Positions 47,553 through 57,900 of a DNA stretch of 64,000 nt are shown here, one piece after another. The first letter of the stretch is position 1, and each line of letters opens with the position of its first letter. Source of the stretch: Ornithodoros turicata (Eukaryota > Arthropoda > Arachnida > Ixodida > Argasidae); contig NC_088208.1 in assembly GCF_037126465.1 (NCBI RefSeq), forward strand, positions 40,524,685 through 40,588,684, given 5' to 3'. The notes under the pieces were generated by a model. The model was not told the origin of the DNA. It ran no database searches and saw nothing but the letters and a program-made list of their open reading frames with translations. The translations under genes and the position numbers were made by a program.

Positions 47553-48721
47553 AATTAGCAAACATCTGGTATAATGCCTTCAGATGGTTAGTGTTGAACT
47601 ACTGGCAGTCTACTGTACGTCAGTTACTTGACTGATCTCTGTTACCGAAATCAGTAGTAGCCTTAAAAATCCCAAGTGCCTACATAAATGCAGGACCATC
47701 CGTGAGCCTTTCCTCAGGGTTTACTTCGCTGGAACAGAAACCGCAACCACTTGGCCGGGATACATGAACGGCGCCGTACAAGCTGGAGAACGATCGGCTA
47801 GGGAGGTAAGTCCAGACACAGATAAAGGAGAAGGAAGGAAATATTTTCTTCCATTTCAGGTCCTACATGCCATGCAGTTGATCTCAAAAAACGAGATCTG
47901 GGTACCAGAACCAGAATTTAAGGTAAGTGGAGTAGCATGCGCTCGATAAATATGTCCAAAATGTGGTGGATGTCAAAAACGCCAGAGAGTTGCACGACCC
48001 GAACCTGCACCTCTTGATTACTAGTCAAGTGTTGCCAGGTCAAAATCCTGAAAAGTAGCCAATTTCCCTGGTATGTGGCCAATTCTGTAGCCAGTGGTGT
48101 GCAGGCATGATATATTGAATGAACTTTACCGAGTGCTAAAATCCCAGCATACAAACAAAAACAGTCCAAAGGACATTGGACAGACTGAGGGAAGGCCGAC
48201 GTCGTGCTTCAACATTGTGCACTTCAATATGTTGTGCATGATGAAAACTATGCTGATTTAGGTGCACAGGAATCTCAGATGTAGCGCGAAGAAGTATCTG
48301 CAAAAGTAGCCAGAAAATAGCCAAGTCGCCATTGCCCAAATTTCGGCACCACGAGTAAGAAAGTAGCCAGTTTGGCACGAAGTAGCCAAATCTGGCTACC
48401 CTGCACAGCTTGCGGACGACCAGTTAAGGGGAAAGCATTGCAGGAGAGAACATAAATATGGTGAGAAAGTTTGCATTGGCAGATATGCCGTGACGTGAAT
48501 GATGAAGATGATGATGATGATGCAGATGATGTTTCAAATGATGTTGTTGCTCTTCGCAGGAGATCCCTTCTGTGCCATTTGAGCGATCTTTCCTGGAGCG
48601 CCATCCTCCGTCTGTGGGCTGCATCCTGAGCCTGGGAACCCTGGCTCTCCTGGGAATTGTTACCAGCGTCACTTATTTCTGCCTCAAACGAAATTCTCAT
48701 TTTACTTTCAGGTTTCGTTAA
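42837..48721 (+). CDS. MAO: Monoamine oxidase (flavin-containing amine oxidase, MAO-A/B type), complete
   Basis: MAO oxidatively deaminates biogenic amines at the mitochondrial outer membrane, using covalent FAD. Fifteen exons (42837-42888, 43750-43844, 43908-44045, 45116-45226, 45291-45382, 45484-45625, 45704-45764, 45818-45906, 45967-46126, 46390-46486, 47056-47167, 47224-47321, 47694-47805, 47860-47922, 48560-48721) join in phase to 527 residues; human MAO-A has 527. Visible features are [15 protein letters not shown] (FAD dinucleotide fold), [40 protein letters not shown] with the flavin-proximal lysine, SGGCY whose Cys is the covalent FAD attachment site, and [17 protein letters not shown] with the aromatic-cage tyrosine. 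A C-terminal hydrophobic helix ([20 protein letters not shown]) followed by LKR is the outer-membrane anchor. An in-frame TGA immediately before the ATG fixes the start. Confidence 0.96.
43183..43586. mobile_element. Candidate MITE with TTAGGGTCT ends
   Basis: TTAGGGTCTGA at the left is mirrored by AATTAGACCCTAA at the right. The words GAAATCGGGTT and CTGATTTGGGAGGG recur near both ends. It lies in MAO intron 1. The inverted ends are only about 9 bp. Confidence 0.4.
44855..45042. mobile_element. Foldback element family D, solo copy
   Basis: CACTCTTAAAAGAGAACTTC at the left and GAAGTTTTAAGAGTG at the right are inverted ends. The interior shares GTGTCACAAAAAGGC and the CACGTAGCA-type word with the nested copies near 60.4-60.8 kb. 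It lies in MAO intron 3, ending about 75 bp before exon 4. Confidence 0.65.
47404..47422. repeat. Poly-C tract (19 C)
   Basis: A run of 19 cytosines lies in MAO intron 12. Runs of this length are prone to sequencing and assembly error. Confidence 0.8.
47514..47549. repeat. (GA)n microsatellite
   Basis: About 18 GA dinucleotides lie in MAO intron 12, roughly 90 bp after the poly-C tract. Confidence 0.9.
48096..48403 (+). mobile_element. Interspersed repeat family C, copy 1
   Basis: This segment in MAO intron 14 matches the reverse complement of 59642-59932. Shared words in order are GTGCAGGCA, ATATTGAATGAA, GTGCTA, CATACAAACAAAA, GTGCATGATGAAAAC, GAAGAAGTA, AAAATAGCCAAGT and GTAGCCAA. It has no coding capacity. 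Confidence 0.65.
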
Positions 48722-51700
48722 GAGGATTATTCCCTCTGAAACTGAAAATAAAGCGCCACTAGTAAAGAATGCTCTCGCTGGTCCTCCCATATGCATTAAT
48801 TCGCGTCAGTACACACCGAGGGTTCTCAAACTGGGTTCCATGACGTCTCGTGAGGGGTACGGCTGCCAGTCATCCAGTGTTACAGAATGCGCACGGTAAT
48901 GGCTGTGACGAGGAAACTCCGTACCATGTCGGGCGCATGCCGACCGTGAATATTGGTGAAGAGTTTGCGATTGGTTAAGAACTGGTGGCAGAAGGATGCT
49001 TTCCTTTTATCAGTTCCCTGTCATGAAGCAATTTGTAGCATGTTGTCCTCCGTGAGTTTGGGGGCGGGTTCCTCACTATGCCAAAAAATGCATGGGGTCA
49101 AGATCACAAGTTCAAGCTGTGTTCTGTGGAACACAGGTACCCATGGACTGCTTTCCCGGGTTCTGCAAACATGAACCAGGCCAACGTCATCATGTCCCCA
49201 GGAACCCTTGGAATTTTTTGAAAAATGCTGAAGGGTTCCCCTGGGTGCTGGGTGAAAAAGTGGGTGAAAGAAACCTATGGTACACACAGTACCATGGGAA
49301 ATGTAGCAGTCCCAACGGCTACAGATCAATTAATATACTGTCCACGAGCATGCGCCTTGCACAAAGGTATATTTTGATGGTCTAAATAGTACAAAAAAAA
49401 GTTTCAACTGTATTTTTTTGATGTGGTACACGGACATCCTTGTCCTTGTCTAGAAATGTGCATGCCTGAAGACACACGCGTAGCTGCCCGAAAAATGATG
49501 TTGCGAAACAGGATTGTTAAGGACATGTGCAGTTGTGTGCCCCCCAACCCTTTGCCATGGATCGACGTTGCCATGCAACCGACGTTACCTTTAAGGAACA
49601 CAATGCAGTTTATAGTTGGCATTGTTCTGCCTTTAATAGTGAAAGCATGCACAAATTATGTATACTCTTCATAAATGTGGGTATGTTTAAAACCATATTT
49701 TACAACAGAAACAGCATCAAATTTGTTGCAGCATCCAAAAGTTTCGACTGATAAAACCAAGCTAGTTCTCGGACTACCGCAATAACGTGAAAACACTACA
49801 TAGGCTTGTACCAGAAACATATTATGGAATCTTGAAAGTCAATGACAGGGAGGGCATGGTGCTCAGGTCACAAAAGGGAATAAAATGCCAGTTTATGGCA
49901 AACTTGCACATTGGTGCACACAATTCGTTTTTGCACGTACACACAGTTGAGCAAACAGGGGATCTCACAGCATCTTCTCTGTGCTTTTTCCGAGCATCTA
50001 CGGGCACCAGAACGGCTCAAGTGTCTTCAACCGTGACACAACATCAGATCACCTGAAGATGTCTGTTGTCAATATACAAAAATACAAAATACAGTGAAGG
50101 AACCGAAAGCAATTTGATACACAATCAATTCTGTTGAGCGATGTTGAATTTTCTGCATGTATGGGCCCTTGAGAGTGCATTTTTAGTTACCTCCGCACGT
50201 AAGCAGGCAAGGCAGGTATTGTAGTACACCAGACACGAGAGTATGTGAACCATCGGTTTTACTTGAATGTAAAGCCAGAATTTGGTGGCCAGAAAAACTA
50301 AGGAAGCTGCTCATAAATGCCACATATTCTATTGGAAGGCTGGCATGAAAGCAACCATTTGTCCAGACACTACGATGCTACCTTACGAAATATAGGGGAT
50401 CTAAAGATTAACGTTAGTTGTTTATTTGCCTCACGCTATGTGTACTTACCTTTCAACAGTTAAGCTTAGAACAACGTCTCTTTTGGCTAATTTCAGCGAT
50501 AAAAACCAGGAGAGACCTTGTCACCTGATAAAGCAACGAGGATAAGTTAATTTATAACTTATTCAGCACTGAAGATAATGAGAAAATGGTCATGCCTCAT
50601 GTGAGACCTCAAAGAAACTCAACTTTGTTAAGCGATGGCTGACCAGTTTTGGGGGGTATTGTAAGTCTCGTACGTACAGGAAGTTTCGTAAGCTTTTACT
50701 ATTTACTTTATCAGATAACGTGGCCCATTCAGATTTTTTGCACTCAAATTGAAGCCGAGAGCGAGACTGCCAAGTTTGTCAGTTGAAAAGTACAGACGTT
50801 GTTCTCCTCAACACTGTTGATCACATGTTGAGGGGTGACGTGCATCCATTTGTTGGTCCGGTGTTTCTCTAACCGTGTCTGACTTGTAGGAGAATTTTGA
50901 AAATAGAACAAAAAGGGAGAGGCTGTGCTAGTCTGAATCTGGACCATCTCTGCAACAACGCAGGCGCAGAGAATGAGGAGGGACACCACGGCACAGTTCT
51001 CAGACCATGTCGTCTGCACTGTTGCCTCGGCATAATACAGACTGCACTGGCTGTCTGCCTGCCTGTCGTCAATGACCCCTGGTGGGAATAGAAACAAACA
51101 CAGGACAGAGCAAATCTGCGCAAATTACTTGCTTTTAAAACTTCATCAGTGTCACGAATGACTCGCAAGAAGAAGAAAAAAAAAAAAAAGCCATTTGTTG
51201 ACACAACCGTGTTTACCATAATTGGAGCCGATTCCCAAAGCACTGCCCTTGTTGATGCACATATTGCAATTGACTCGTGAAGAAGACATGTAAAAGTAAT
51301 GACATTTCTGTACTTGTATGCATATATACAGCTTAATAAATATTTGTTGAGATGACAATGCCCGTACGGTATGTACACATAGCTGTACAGACGGACACTG
51401 CGATGTAACGACGAGACGCATTTGCATTTGCAGAGGCCACTAGGGGGGGGGGGGGGGTCTACAAGGTCCCACATTTTTGGGTGGAACCCTTGTCCGTTTT
51501 GGCCAAACTCTGCCAAAACACCTCCCAAGGCCTTCTCAAACTCAGACCTTGTGATGCTTTCAATCAACGGTGTAACTACTTCATTTCTACGTTGACAAAC
51601 CGGGGCATTCCCCTTTGTCCTGACAACCGTCGTACTAGACTACATTAACCACGTCCATAATCTGCGACTGCTTTGGAGGTTGCGGTATGCATGGTGAGTT

Positions 51701-52486
51701 ATGCACCACGTCATGATTGGAGCATTGAAATTTTGAAGCTGTCACGTGGCCATAGCAGACGTTAGCATGTGGAACAGCTGCTCATAAGGGTACCGTAAAG
51801 CAGAAGACAGACAGGTTACGTTGTCAGCGTAGTTTAACAGCTTGCTGCTTGTAAACCCAGCACAATAAGTTATGTGACAAGAAAAGCTAATTTTTTTTTT
51901 ATTTGGAAGTAAACTCACGGTAAAATGGCACGGGGCGACATCTTGCGGGAAATAATCCCAAATTTGTCGAGCAACATTGATCTATGTTGCCGACTGGCTT
52001 GCTGCTCATGATGACTACGTAGCCGACTTCTTTTGTTTCAGGCAAAGTGTTACGCGCATGCAATGTGGTTTTGCCGCCGTATTTGCCGAGCAACGCGCAG
52101 CTGGGGGTGACTTCGACGCAGCATTGTCCGTAATTTTCGATTTTAATTTGCAAAAAATCTATTAGCGCAATTGTGACGTAAGAGTACTGATGGCTCAGGC
52201 AATCGAATAGATACATTTTCCGAGATTGCAGCTCTACTGCGTTACAGTACCTTTAAATTCCATTAAAAAACGAGGTTCACTCTAGCGGCTGTCTCCCAAA
52301 AACCCGAGGGAGAAACACTCAATTTTAAGACCAGTACGAGGGGACCCAAAAAAGTGAGACCCTATTCAGTGTAATGCGTAAGCACACCAGTTTCATTTAC
52401 AGCGTCTTTGTCCAAACACACATATATATATGATACAGTGAGAAATGGTAGTGTACAAGAGGCTTTTTAAAAAAGATAATCCCGTC
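48722..52486. other. Spacer between MAO and SAP130 (convergent 3' ends)
   Basis: AATAAA at 48747-48752, 26 nt after the MAO stop, is its likely polyadenylation signal. The sequence near 48820-49220 (GGTTCTCAAACTGGGTTCC and several GGAACCC words) resembles a hAT-type non-autonomous element but could not be bounded. A run of 15 G lies at 51443-51457. One candidate coding exon is listed separately. A minus-strand AATAAA at 51898-51903 could serve SAP130. Confidence 0.45.
50884..51078 (-). CDS. Unassigned candidate exon with a hydrophobic segment
   Basis: The frame is open for about 65 codons between a plausible acceptor (CACCAG|GG) and donor (ACAA|GTCAGA). It encodes CSLYYAEATVQTTW, then a hydrophobic stretch (AVVSLLILCACVVAEMV) of membrane-segment length. 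I recognise no family. A second open stretch at about 51440-51567 on the same strand (SEFEKALGGVLAEFG) could belong to the same unit. This may be an unknown small gene, a decayed one or chance. Confidence 0.25.
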
Positions 52487-54938
52487 TCACATCTTCTCTC
52501 GTTTCTTGAGCGGTCGTTTACTCACATACTTGCCGATGATTTCGACGATGCGAGGCTTATGTTCCAGGACCTTGTGCATCTGTTGCTTGGCTTCCGTCAC
52601 TTGGTCCTGCACTATCTTGCTTCTCTGCAGGTTGCCCTGAAATATCGCGAGCGGAATCTCAACACGACGTTGTGTTGTCAATGTATTGTATGGTATTATC
52701 CAGAGATGGGACGAATCCAAAATTTTTCGAATCCGAATCCCAGGAAGGTGCTACGAATCCACGAATCTTACGAATCCTTCCTTTAAAAAGAGTTTGAAAA
52801 GCCAGCAAAACCCTAGTATTATCAGAACATATACTGTCGAAAACAAAATTTGGAAGCATTAGGGGCTACGGTTTCTTATTCGAGGAAGGTAAGGTGCACG
52901 CACATATACAACGAAACATTATCTAAGGGATTGATTCCGATGGTTCATCTCAAATCTGATGCTTCGTATATGCCGATGTTTTTTCTAGTTCAGTTTTGGC
53001 GGCCTCACTTTTAAAAATGAAGTATAGGTTTATGAAAAGGGGTTACCTTAACGAGGTCGCTTATTTTGCTGAGTATTCTCTCTTCATCAGGATTGAGAGG
53101 CTTGCTCTGGATGGCCGGAGGTTTGTTCTCGATGAAGTCCAACAGTTGGGAAAGCTTTCCATACACAGTGTCCTCAAGAAAGAACTGTAAGGAACAATAT
53201 GGTTCCTCTAAATAGTTCCTTCTGTGGTTCCACTAAATAGGATTTTCTGCCACACAAAGACTAAGCAACTAGGCACAGCTCACTACACACGATTAATAGA
53301 CTGCCTCAACACTATATGCCTTGCCTTATTTGGAACACGGATGGCAAAACTTGTTCGATTACAAGACGCTATAATCAGCTCCCATTGTCACCACTATCAA
53401 GAACACCACTCTTTGCGCTGTCTGTTCCATTAGTGGAAGAAACTACAAATGATGCACTATAACACTAGAAAAGCATAGTCTACTGGTAACAATATTCATG
53501 CAGTAGAACAACAGTAGAACGTACCACTTCTTCCATCTGTGAAGTCAAGTGAAACACCTTCCAGCCATTGGCCTTTTGGAGCACTCCTTTCTGGTTGGCT
53601 AGGTCATTCACAGTCAGCTTCTTGTCATCTGTCAGGTAGAGCTATTTTTACGGAGCTATTTCTACGGAGCAATAGAGCTATTTTTAAAATACATAAATTT
53701 CTGTTTAGTTTCAGACCCCGAAATTTATCTCGCGAAGCCTCGCACACGATCGATACAAACCTCAAATATGAGATTCAATGTCGTACTTCAACGTAAGCGG
53801 ATGTACCTACCTTTAGGCTTAACGTCAGAGTGGCGTGCAAAGTGATTGTGCCGAGACTTCCAGCTGTGCGAATAGGTTGTCAGCAGCGACATGGCCGGAC
53901 GTTTGCAGAAAGTAATGCATCTCATCTCATCTGAAACCCAACAAACGATGACGAATGACGACTGACGGTTATGATGGTTAGATTTTTTTTTACGAGGTTC
54001 CGCGCAAGCAGCTACAGCCAAACCAGGGCAAAATGTCATGAAGCTAGTTAGAACGTAAAACGAACAGGCTAGTAGAGGGAAATGCTCATAACCGTGTATT
54101 CACACGAGCGACATTCCCCCAGAAGCGGAGGACGCGAAAAGCGTCTAGCTTTCTGCTGTACGACGCTTTAGCAGACGACACCGTCAGGATGTTTTCCTTT
54201 CGTCTGCTACGGAATATCTTGTGGCTGTGTAGTAGGATATTCCCCAGGGTTAGCAGCGTACATGAAGACACGATGTTGAGTGCTCGCGCTTAACGTCGTG
54301 TCTTCACGTACACTGCTAACCGTGGGGAATATCCTGCTACACGGCCACAAGATATTCCGTAGCAGACGACAGGAAAACACGCTGACGGTGTCGTCTGCTA
54401 AGTGCGCAGTACGGCACTCCCTGATATTCCGCACCGTGTGAATGCTCAGCATCACACGGGACGGAACTTTGGCCCTGTGAGCAGTGTTTTCGCTTTTTCT
54501 TCCACTAGAATTTTCCGTGAGGACCTCGCTTGTGTGAATACACGGTAAGTGTCGTCTGCACAGGTCCGGTGGAGCGTAGTGAACCCACCATCTTTCTCCT
54601 TGAGTATCGCTTCTTTGGAATCCATTTCGTCCTCGCCGTCCGTCGAGTGGGTGTCCAACAGCTCGTTTGCAGATCTATTAGACAGGATCCAAGCTTTTAT
54701 GGTCAAACTGCTTCCCAATGGCAATGTACACGACTGTGTGTCTCTTACAATTGAGCTGTAACATTTAATGAGTCTCACTGCTGTCTTACTAAAAGAGCAC
54801 AAGTTACAGATTTTTTCTTCTTTTCTCAGCATTTTTTGTGCCAAACTAGGTGTACACAAAATCTGCAAGTAAATACGGAAAGGATCTCCGAGAAGACTAC
54901 TTACAGGAGTTGTTTTCGTGGTTTCTTACGGGGGGATG
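52487..54938 (-). CDS. SAP130: SAP130 conserved C-terminal domain (last six exons)
   Basis: These exons encode the segment through which mammalian SAP130 binds SIN3A and HDAC1. A basic ASPRKKPRK block is followed by an acidic stretch (TDGEDEMD). Next comes the WKSRHNHFARHSDVK motif, aligned with human NPWKAAYHHFQRYSDV. A helical region (YGKLSQLLDFI, PDEERILSKISDLVK) follows, and the final helix GNLQRSKIVQDQVTEAKQQM, which continues HKVLEHKPRI into a basic tail. The junction from the phase-1 donor at 54589 to 53930 reads DG|D, so no exon is missing between. The donor at 54589 (ATG|GTGGGT) is weak. Confidence 0.93.
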
Positions 54939-57900
54939 CTTCGACGGTCGGCATGGGTAAAGACGCTGGGCTTCCATTTAGTACGAGACCTGGAAACGGA
55001 ACAATGGAATGGAGAAACTGAATTACTGAAGGCCCAAATATTTCCTGCAGACGACATACCTGAGCCCTCGCATGTATCTACAGGCTCCTGCTTGATTGTA
55101 ACGGCGGGCGTGGGCTGTCGGCTGTTCTCGGGTGTGTTGTTGCTAGACTGGCTGCTGTTGCTGCTCTCTTGCTGGGAATCACTGGAATGCAAGGCAGATA
55201 AAACTTAGCTCCATTGTTGCCTCGCAAAAACACAAGCACCAACCTTCCCGCTTTGGGGGACAGCGTAGAGGGCGCTGATACCACTTCTGGGTGAGGACTA
55301 GCCGGTTCCGACCCGGGCAGCGAAGCCAAGAGGTTCTTCTTCACGTTGCCACTCATGCTGCAGAAAGAGTTGGCAAAAGATGCAATTTTTGGCCGACAGT
55401 TGGAAAGACACCTGGGGCAGGGTGTGAAGAAATATGCAGCTGTACATGCACACACATGAGACCACATGGACAGGATTTCATTCAGACAAGTGGCAAATAA
55501 CCAAAATATAAAATGCATTTTTAAATATTCTGAGGGTTACGCAGCGTAATCCTCTTTAATTCGAGCACAAAGGGGACAGAAAATTTGTTCCAATAAAGCA
55601 GAGTTGAAGCAAAAGGCAGCTGTACTGAATGAGTGCTTGATGCAATAACTGACACACGGGAGACTTCCTGATCGGTCGCGCTTGCAAGGCGGAGCCTTGT
55701 GATTGGCTGGTTGCAGCTAGAGTTGCCCGAGAAATCGCTTGTGAAGTGATCGACCATGCAACTCCTGCCACTCAAGTTGCGCAACCAGAGCTTCACGTTC
55801 ACACGGTGCAACTTGGTGGCGCAACCTGGCTACCTAACTTAGAGGAAGAGGAACAAACCAAAGGCTTACCCTTCAAAAGTTCTCTTCCTGAGAATGCTGG
55901 GCCTGGGCGAGGTGTTGTGGTTGGGAGGTGTGGCGCCATGCGTGGGGGAGAGCAGATTGGACGGGGTCGTGTACGAAGCAGACGGGGCCACCAGGGTGGA
56001 CATCGTGGTGGATGCCACACTTTCCCCACCACTGCTGCTGTGTGCTGCGGTTATGGAACGGTGCGGTTAGAGACAAAGAAACGGGCACCAAGTGGAATCA
56101 GGGTCGCAGAATTACGTTGAAAGCACGCGCGACAAAGCAGACGCACCTGTGGGAGCAAACGACGTCTGCAACGTGACGTGCGGACGAAGGTTGGAGTCCA
56201 CGGCCACCATGACGGGCCGCACCGAGCCGGACATGTGACTCTGCTGTTGAGGAGGCTGCACCACAGGGGCTGTAGAACAAGCCACACCATGTGGACCTGC
56301 CATGTGCACCAACCCCATTAGAATCATCGTTGGAAGGAAGACCCAACCACATACAGTGTACAGTCGTTTACCACTTTTACGGACTTCCAAGAGCCATAAA
56401 ATGGATCCCAAATACTCAGCGATCTCAATATTTAGTCAGAGGCAAAAACTTTTTCCCCAATGCCATTATTTAAAGGCGCACAAAATTACACTTGCTCAAA
56501 ACCATGCTTCGTGTAGGGCCTGGTATGTTAGGGTTAAACACGGTAAGACCCGTTTTTACCTCCCCCACAAAAAAATCATCACCACACTTACGGCAAAACC
56601 TGGAAAACTCTGAAAACTAACTTGGCAGAGTGCCAATTCAGCAAACAACATGTTCTATGCTATTCCTTCTCTCGTGTTCATCTAAAATGCCGTTTTTTTA
56701 ATTTTCCACCCGATGTAGCCCGATTCTCCCCTGTTTTACGGCTCATGAAGTAACGCCCATTTTTCACCACATGGTTTTAAACAAACAAACAAACAAACTT
56801 GTACGCACAATGCCCTATTCAATCAACAACCAGTCCATCAGGAGTCACCGTGGAAAATATTTTTGCTCAACTATGTCTCGTCACACTCTGCCCGATTTCA
56901 TTTACCAAAAAGCCCTCAAAAACGAGTCGTGCTCGGTCCGTGACCGTGCAGGACTTACGGCACGGCGTTATCTCGACGGCATTTAGATGAGCCGATACTC
57001 ACGTGCTGGCCTGATGGTTGTGGTGGGGAACATCGGCGGCATACCGGGGGCCGACGTGGCGTACGGGTGCACGGCTATGGCTCCCTGGATGGGGTAAGAT
57101 TCGTACACGTAGGCAGTGGGCACCGCGTAAGAGGTTCCCGACAGCTGGGACAAACCGCCCCTGCAATAGAAAAGGGAACCCCTTTCTCAGGGTGCAGCAC
57201 GAATAACAGTTTGCGCCCTGATAGCAAATGACGGATGGATAAGATAATGAAATTAATGCTCAACCATGCTGCAACGTACCTGTCGGCCCGACTGTCCGAC
57301 AGCACCATGGTGGCGGGAAGAGGGGAGGTGGTGGATGGGGGTGCAGCGAGGGTGCGACTCGAAGGCTGAGCCACAAAGAGTCCGCTACTTGGGGGTTCCG
57401 TTGACCCTGATGACTCCAGGTGCGAGGGTGTGTGGCCTCCGGGCACTGTCAAGGTCTGTCCGAATAACTTAGCTGGAAGAGGGGTAGTATTGTTTTCCTT
57501 TCTGCGTGTGTCTCACATGTACTAACAGAGAACATTTAATATGAATAAGAGTCAAAATGCAGGGCTAACTGGTGATACGTCATGAAATTTGACTGAACCC
57601 TCGAGACAAGGAATCGTCTGAGTTTTCCTTGTCTCGGGGTTCAGTCAAATTTCAACATTTAATAGCTTTACAGTGCTGCAGAATGTACCATTACAGGAGG
57701 ATGCCAGGTACACAAAATGCAAGAAAGGTAAATCCCTATTCTACCCAAATTTCTTTTGATTTGACTAGGTTTAATCCAGATTTTGCCACAAATTAGCTCG
57801 TGACTTTTCAACTTTAGTGCACCAAAAAGACACGAAGACGTCATAGCCTGCAGCACCCATGGCAATGTGCATGCACCTGATCTGCTCAACATAAATCCCA

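Noticed and set aside
48820..49220. A hAT element suggested by GGTTCTCAAACTGGGTTCC
   Set aside because: Only one plausible end was found and no target duplication, so it is mentioned in the spacer entry but not called.
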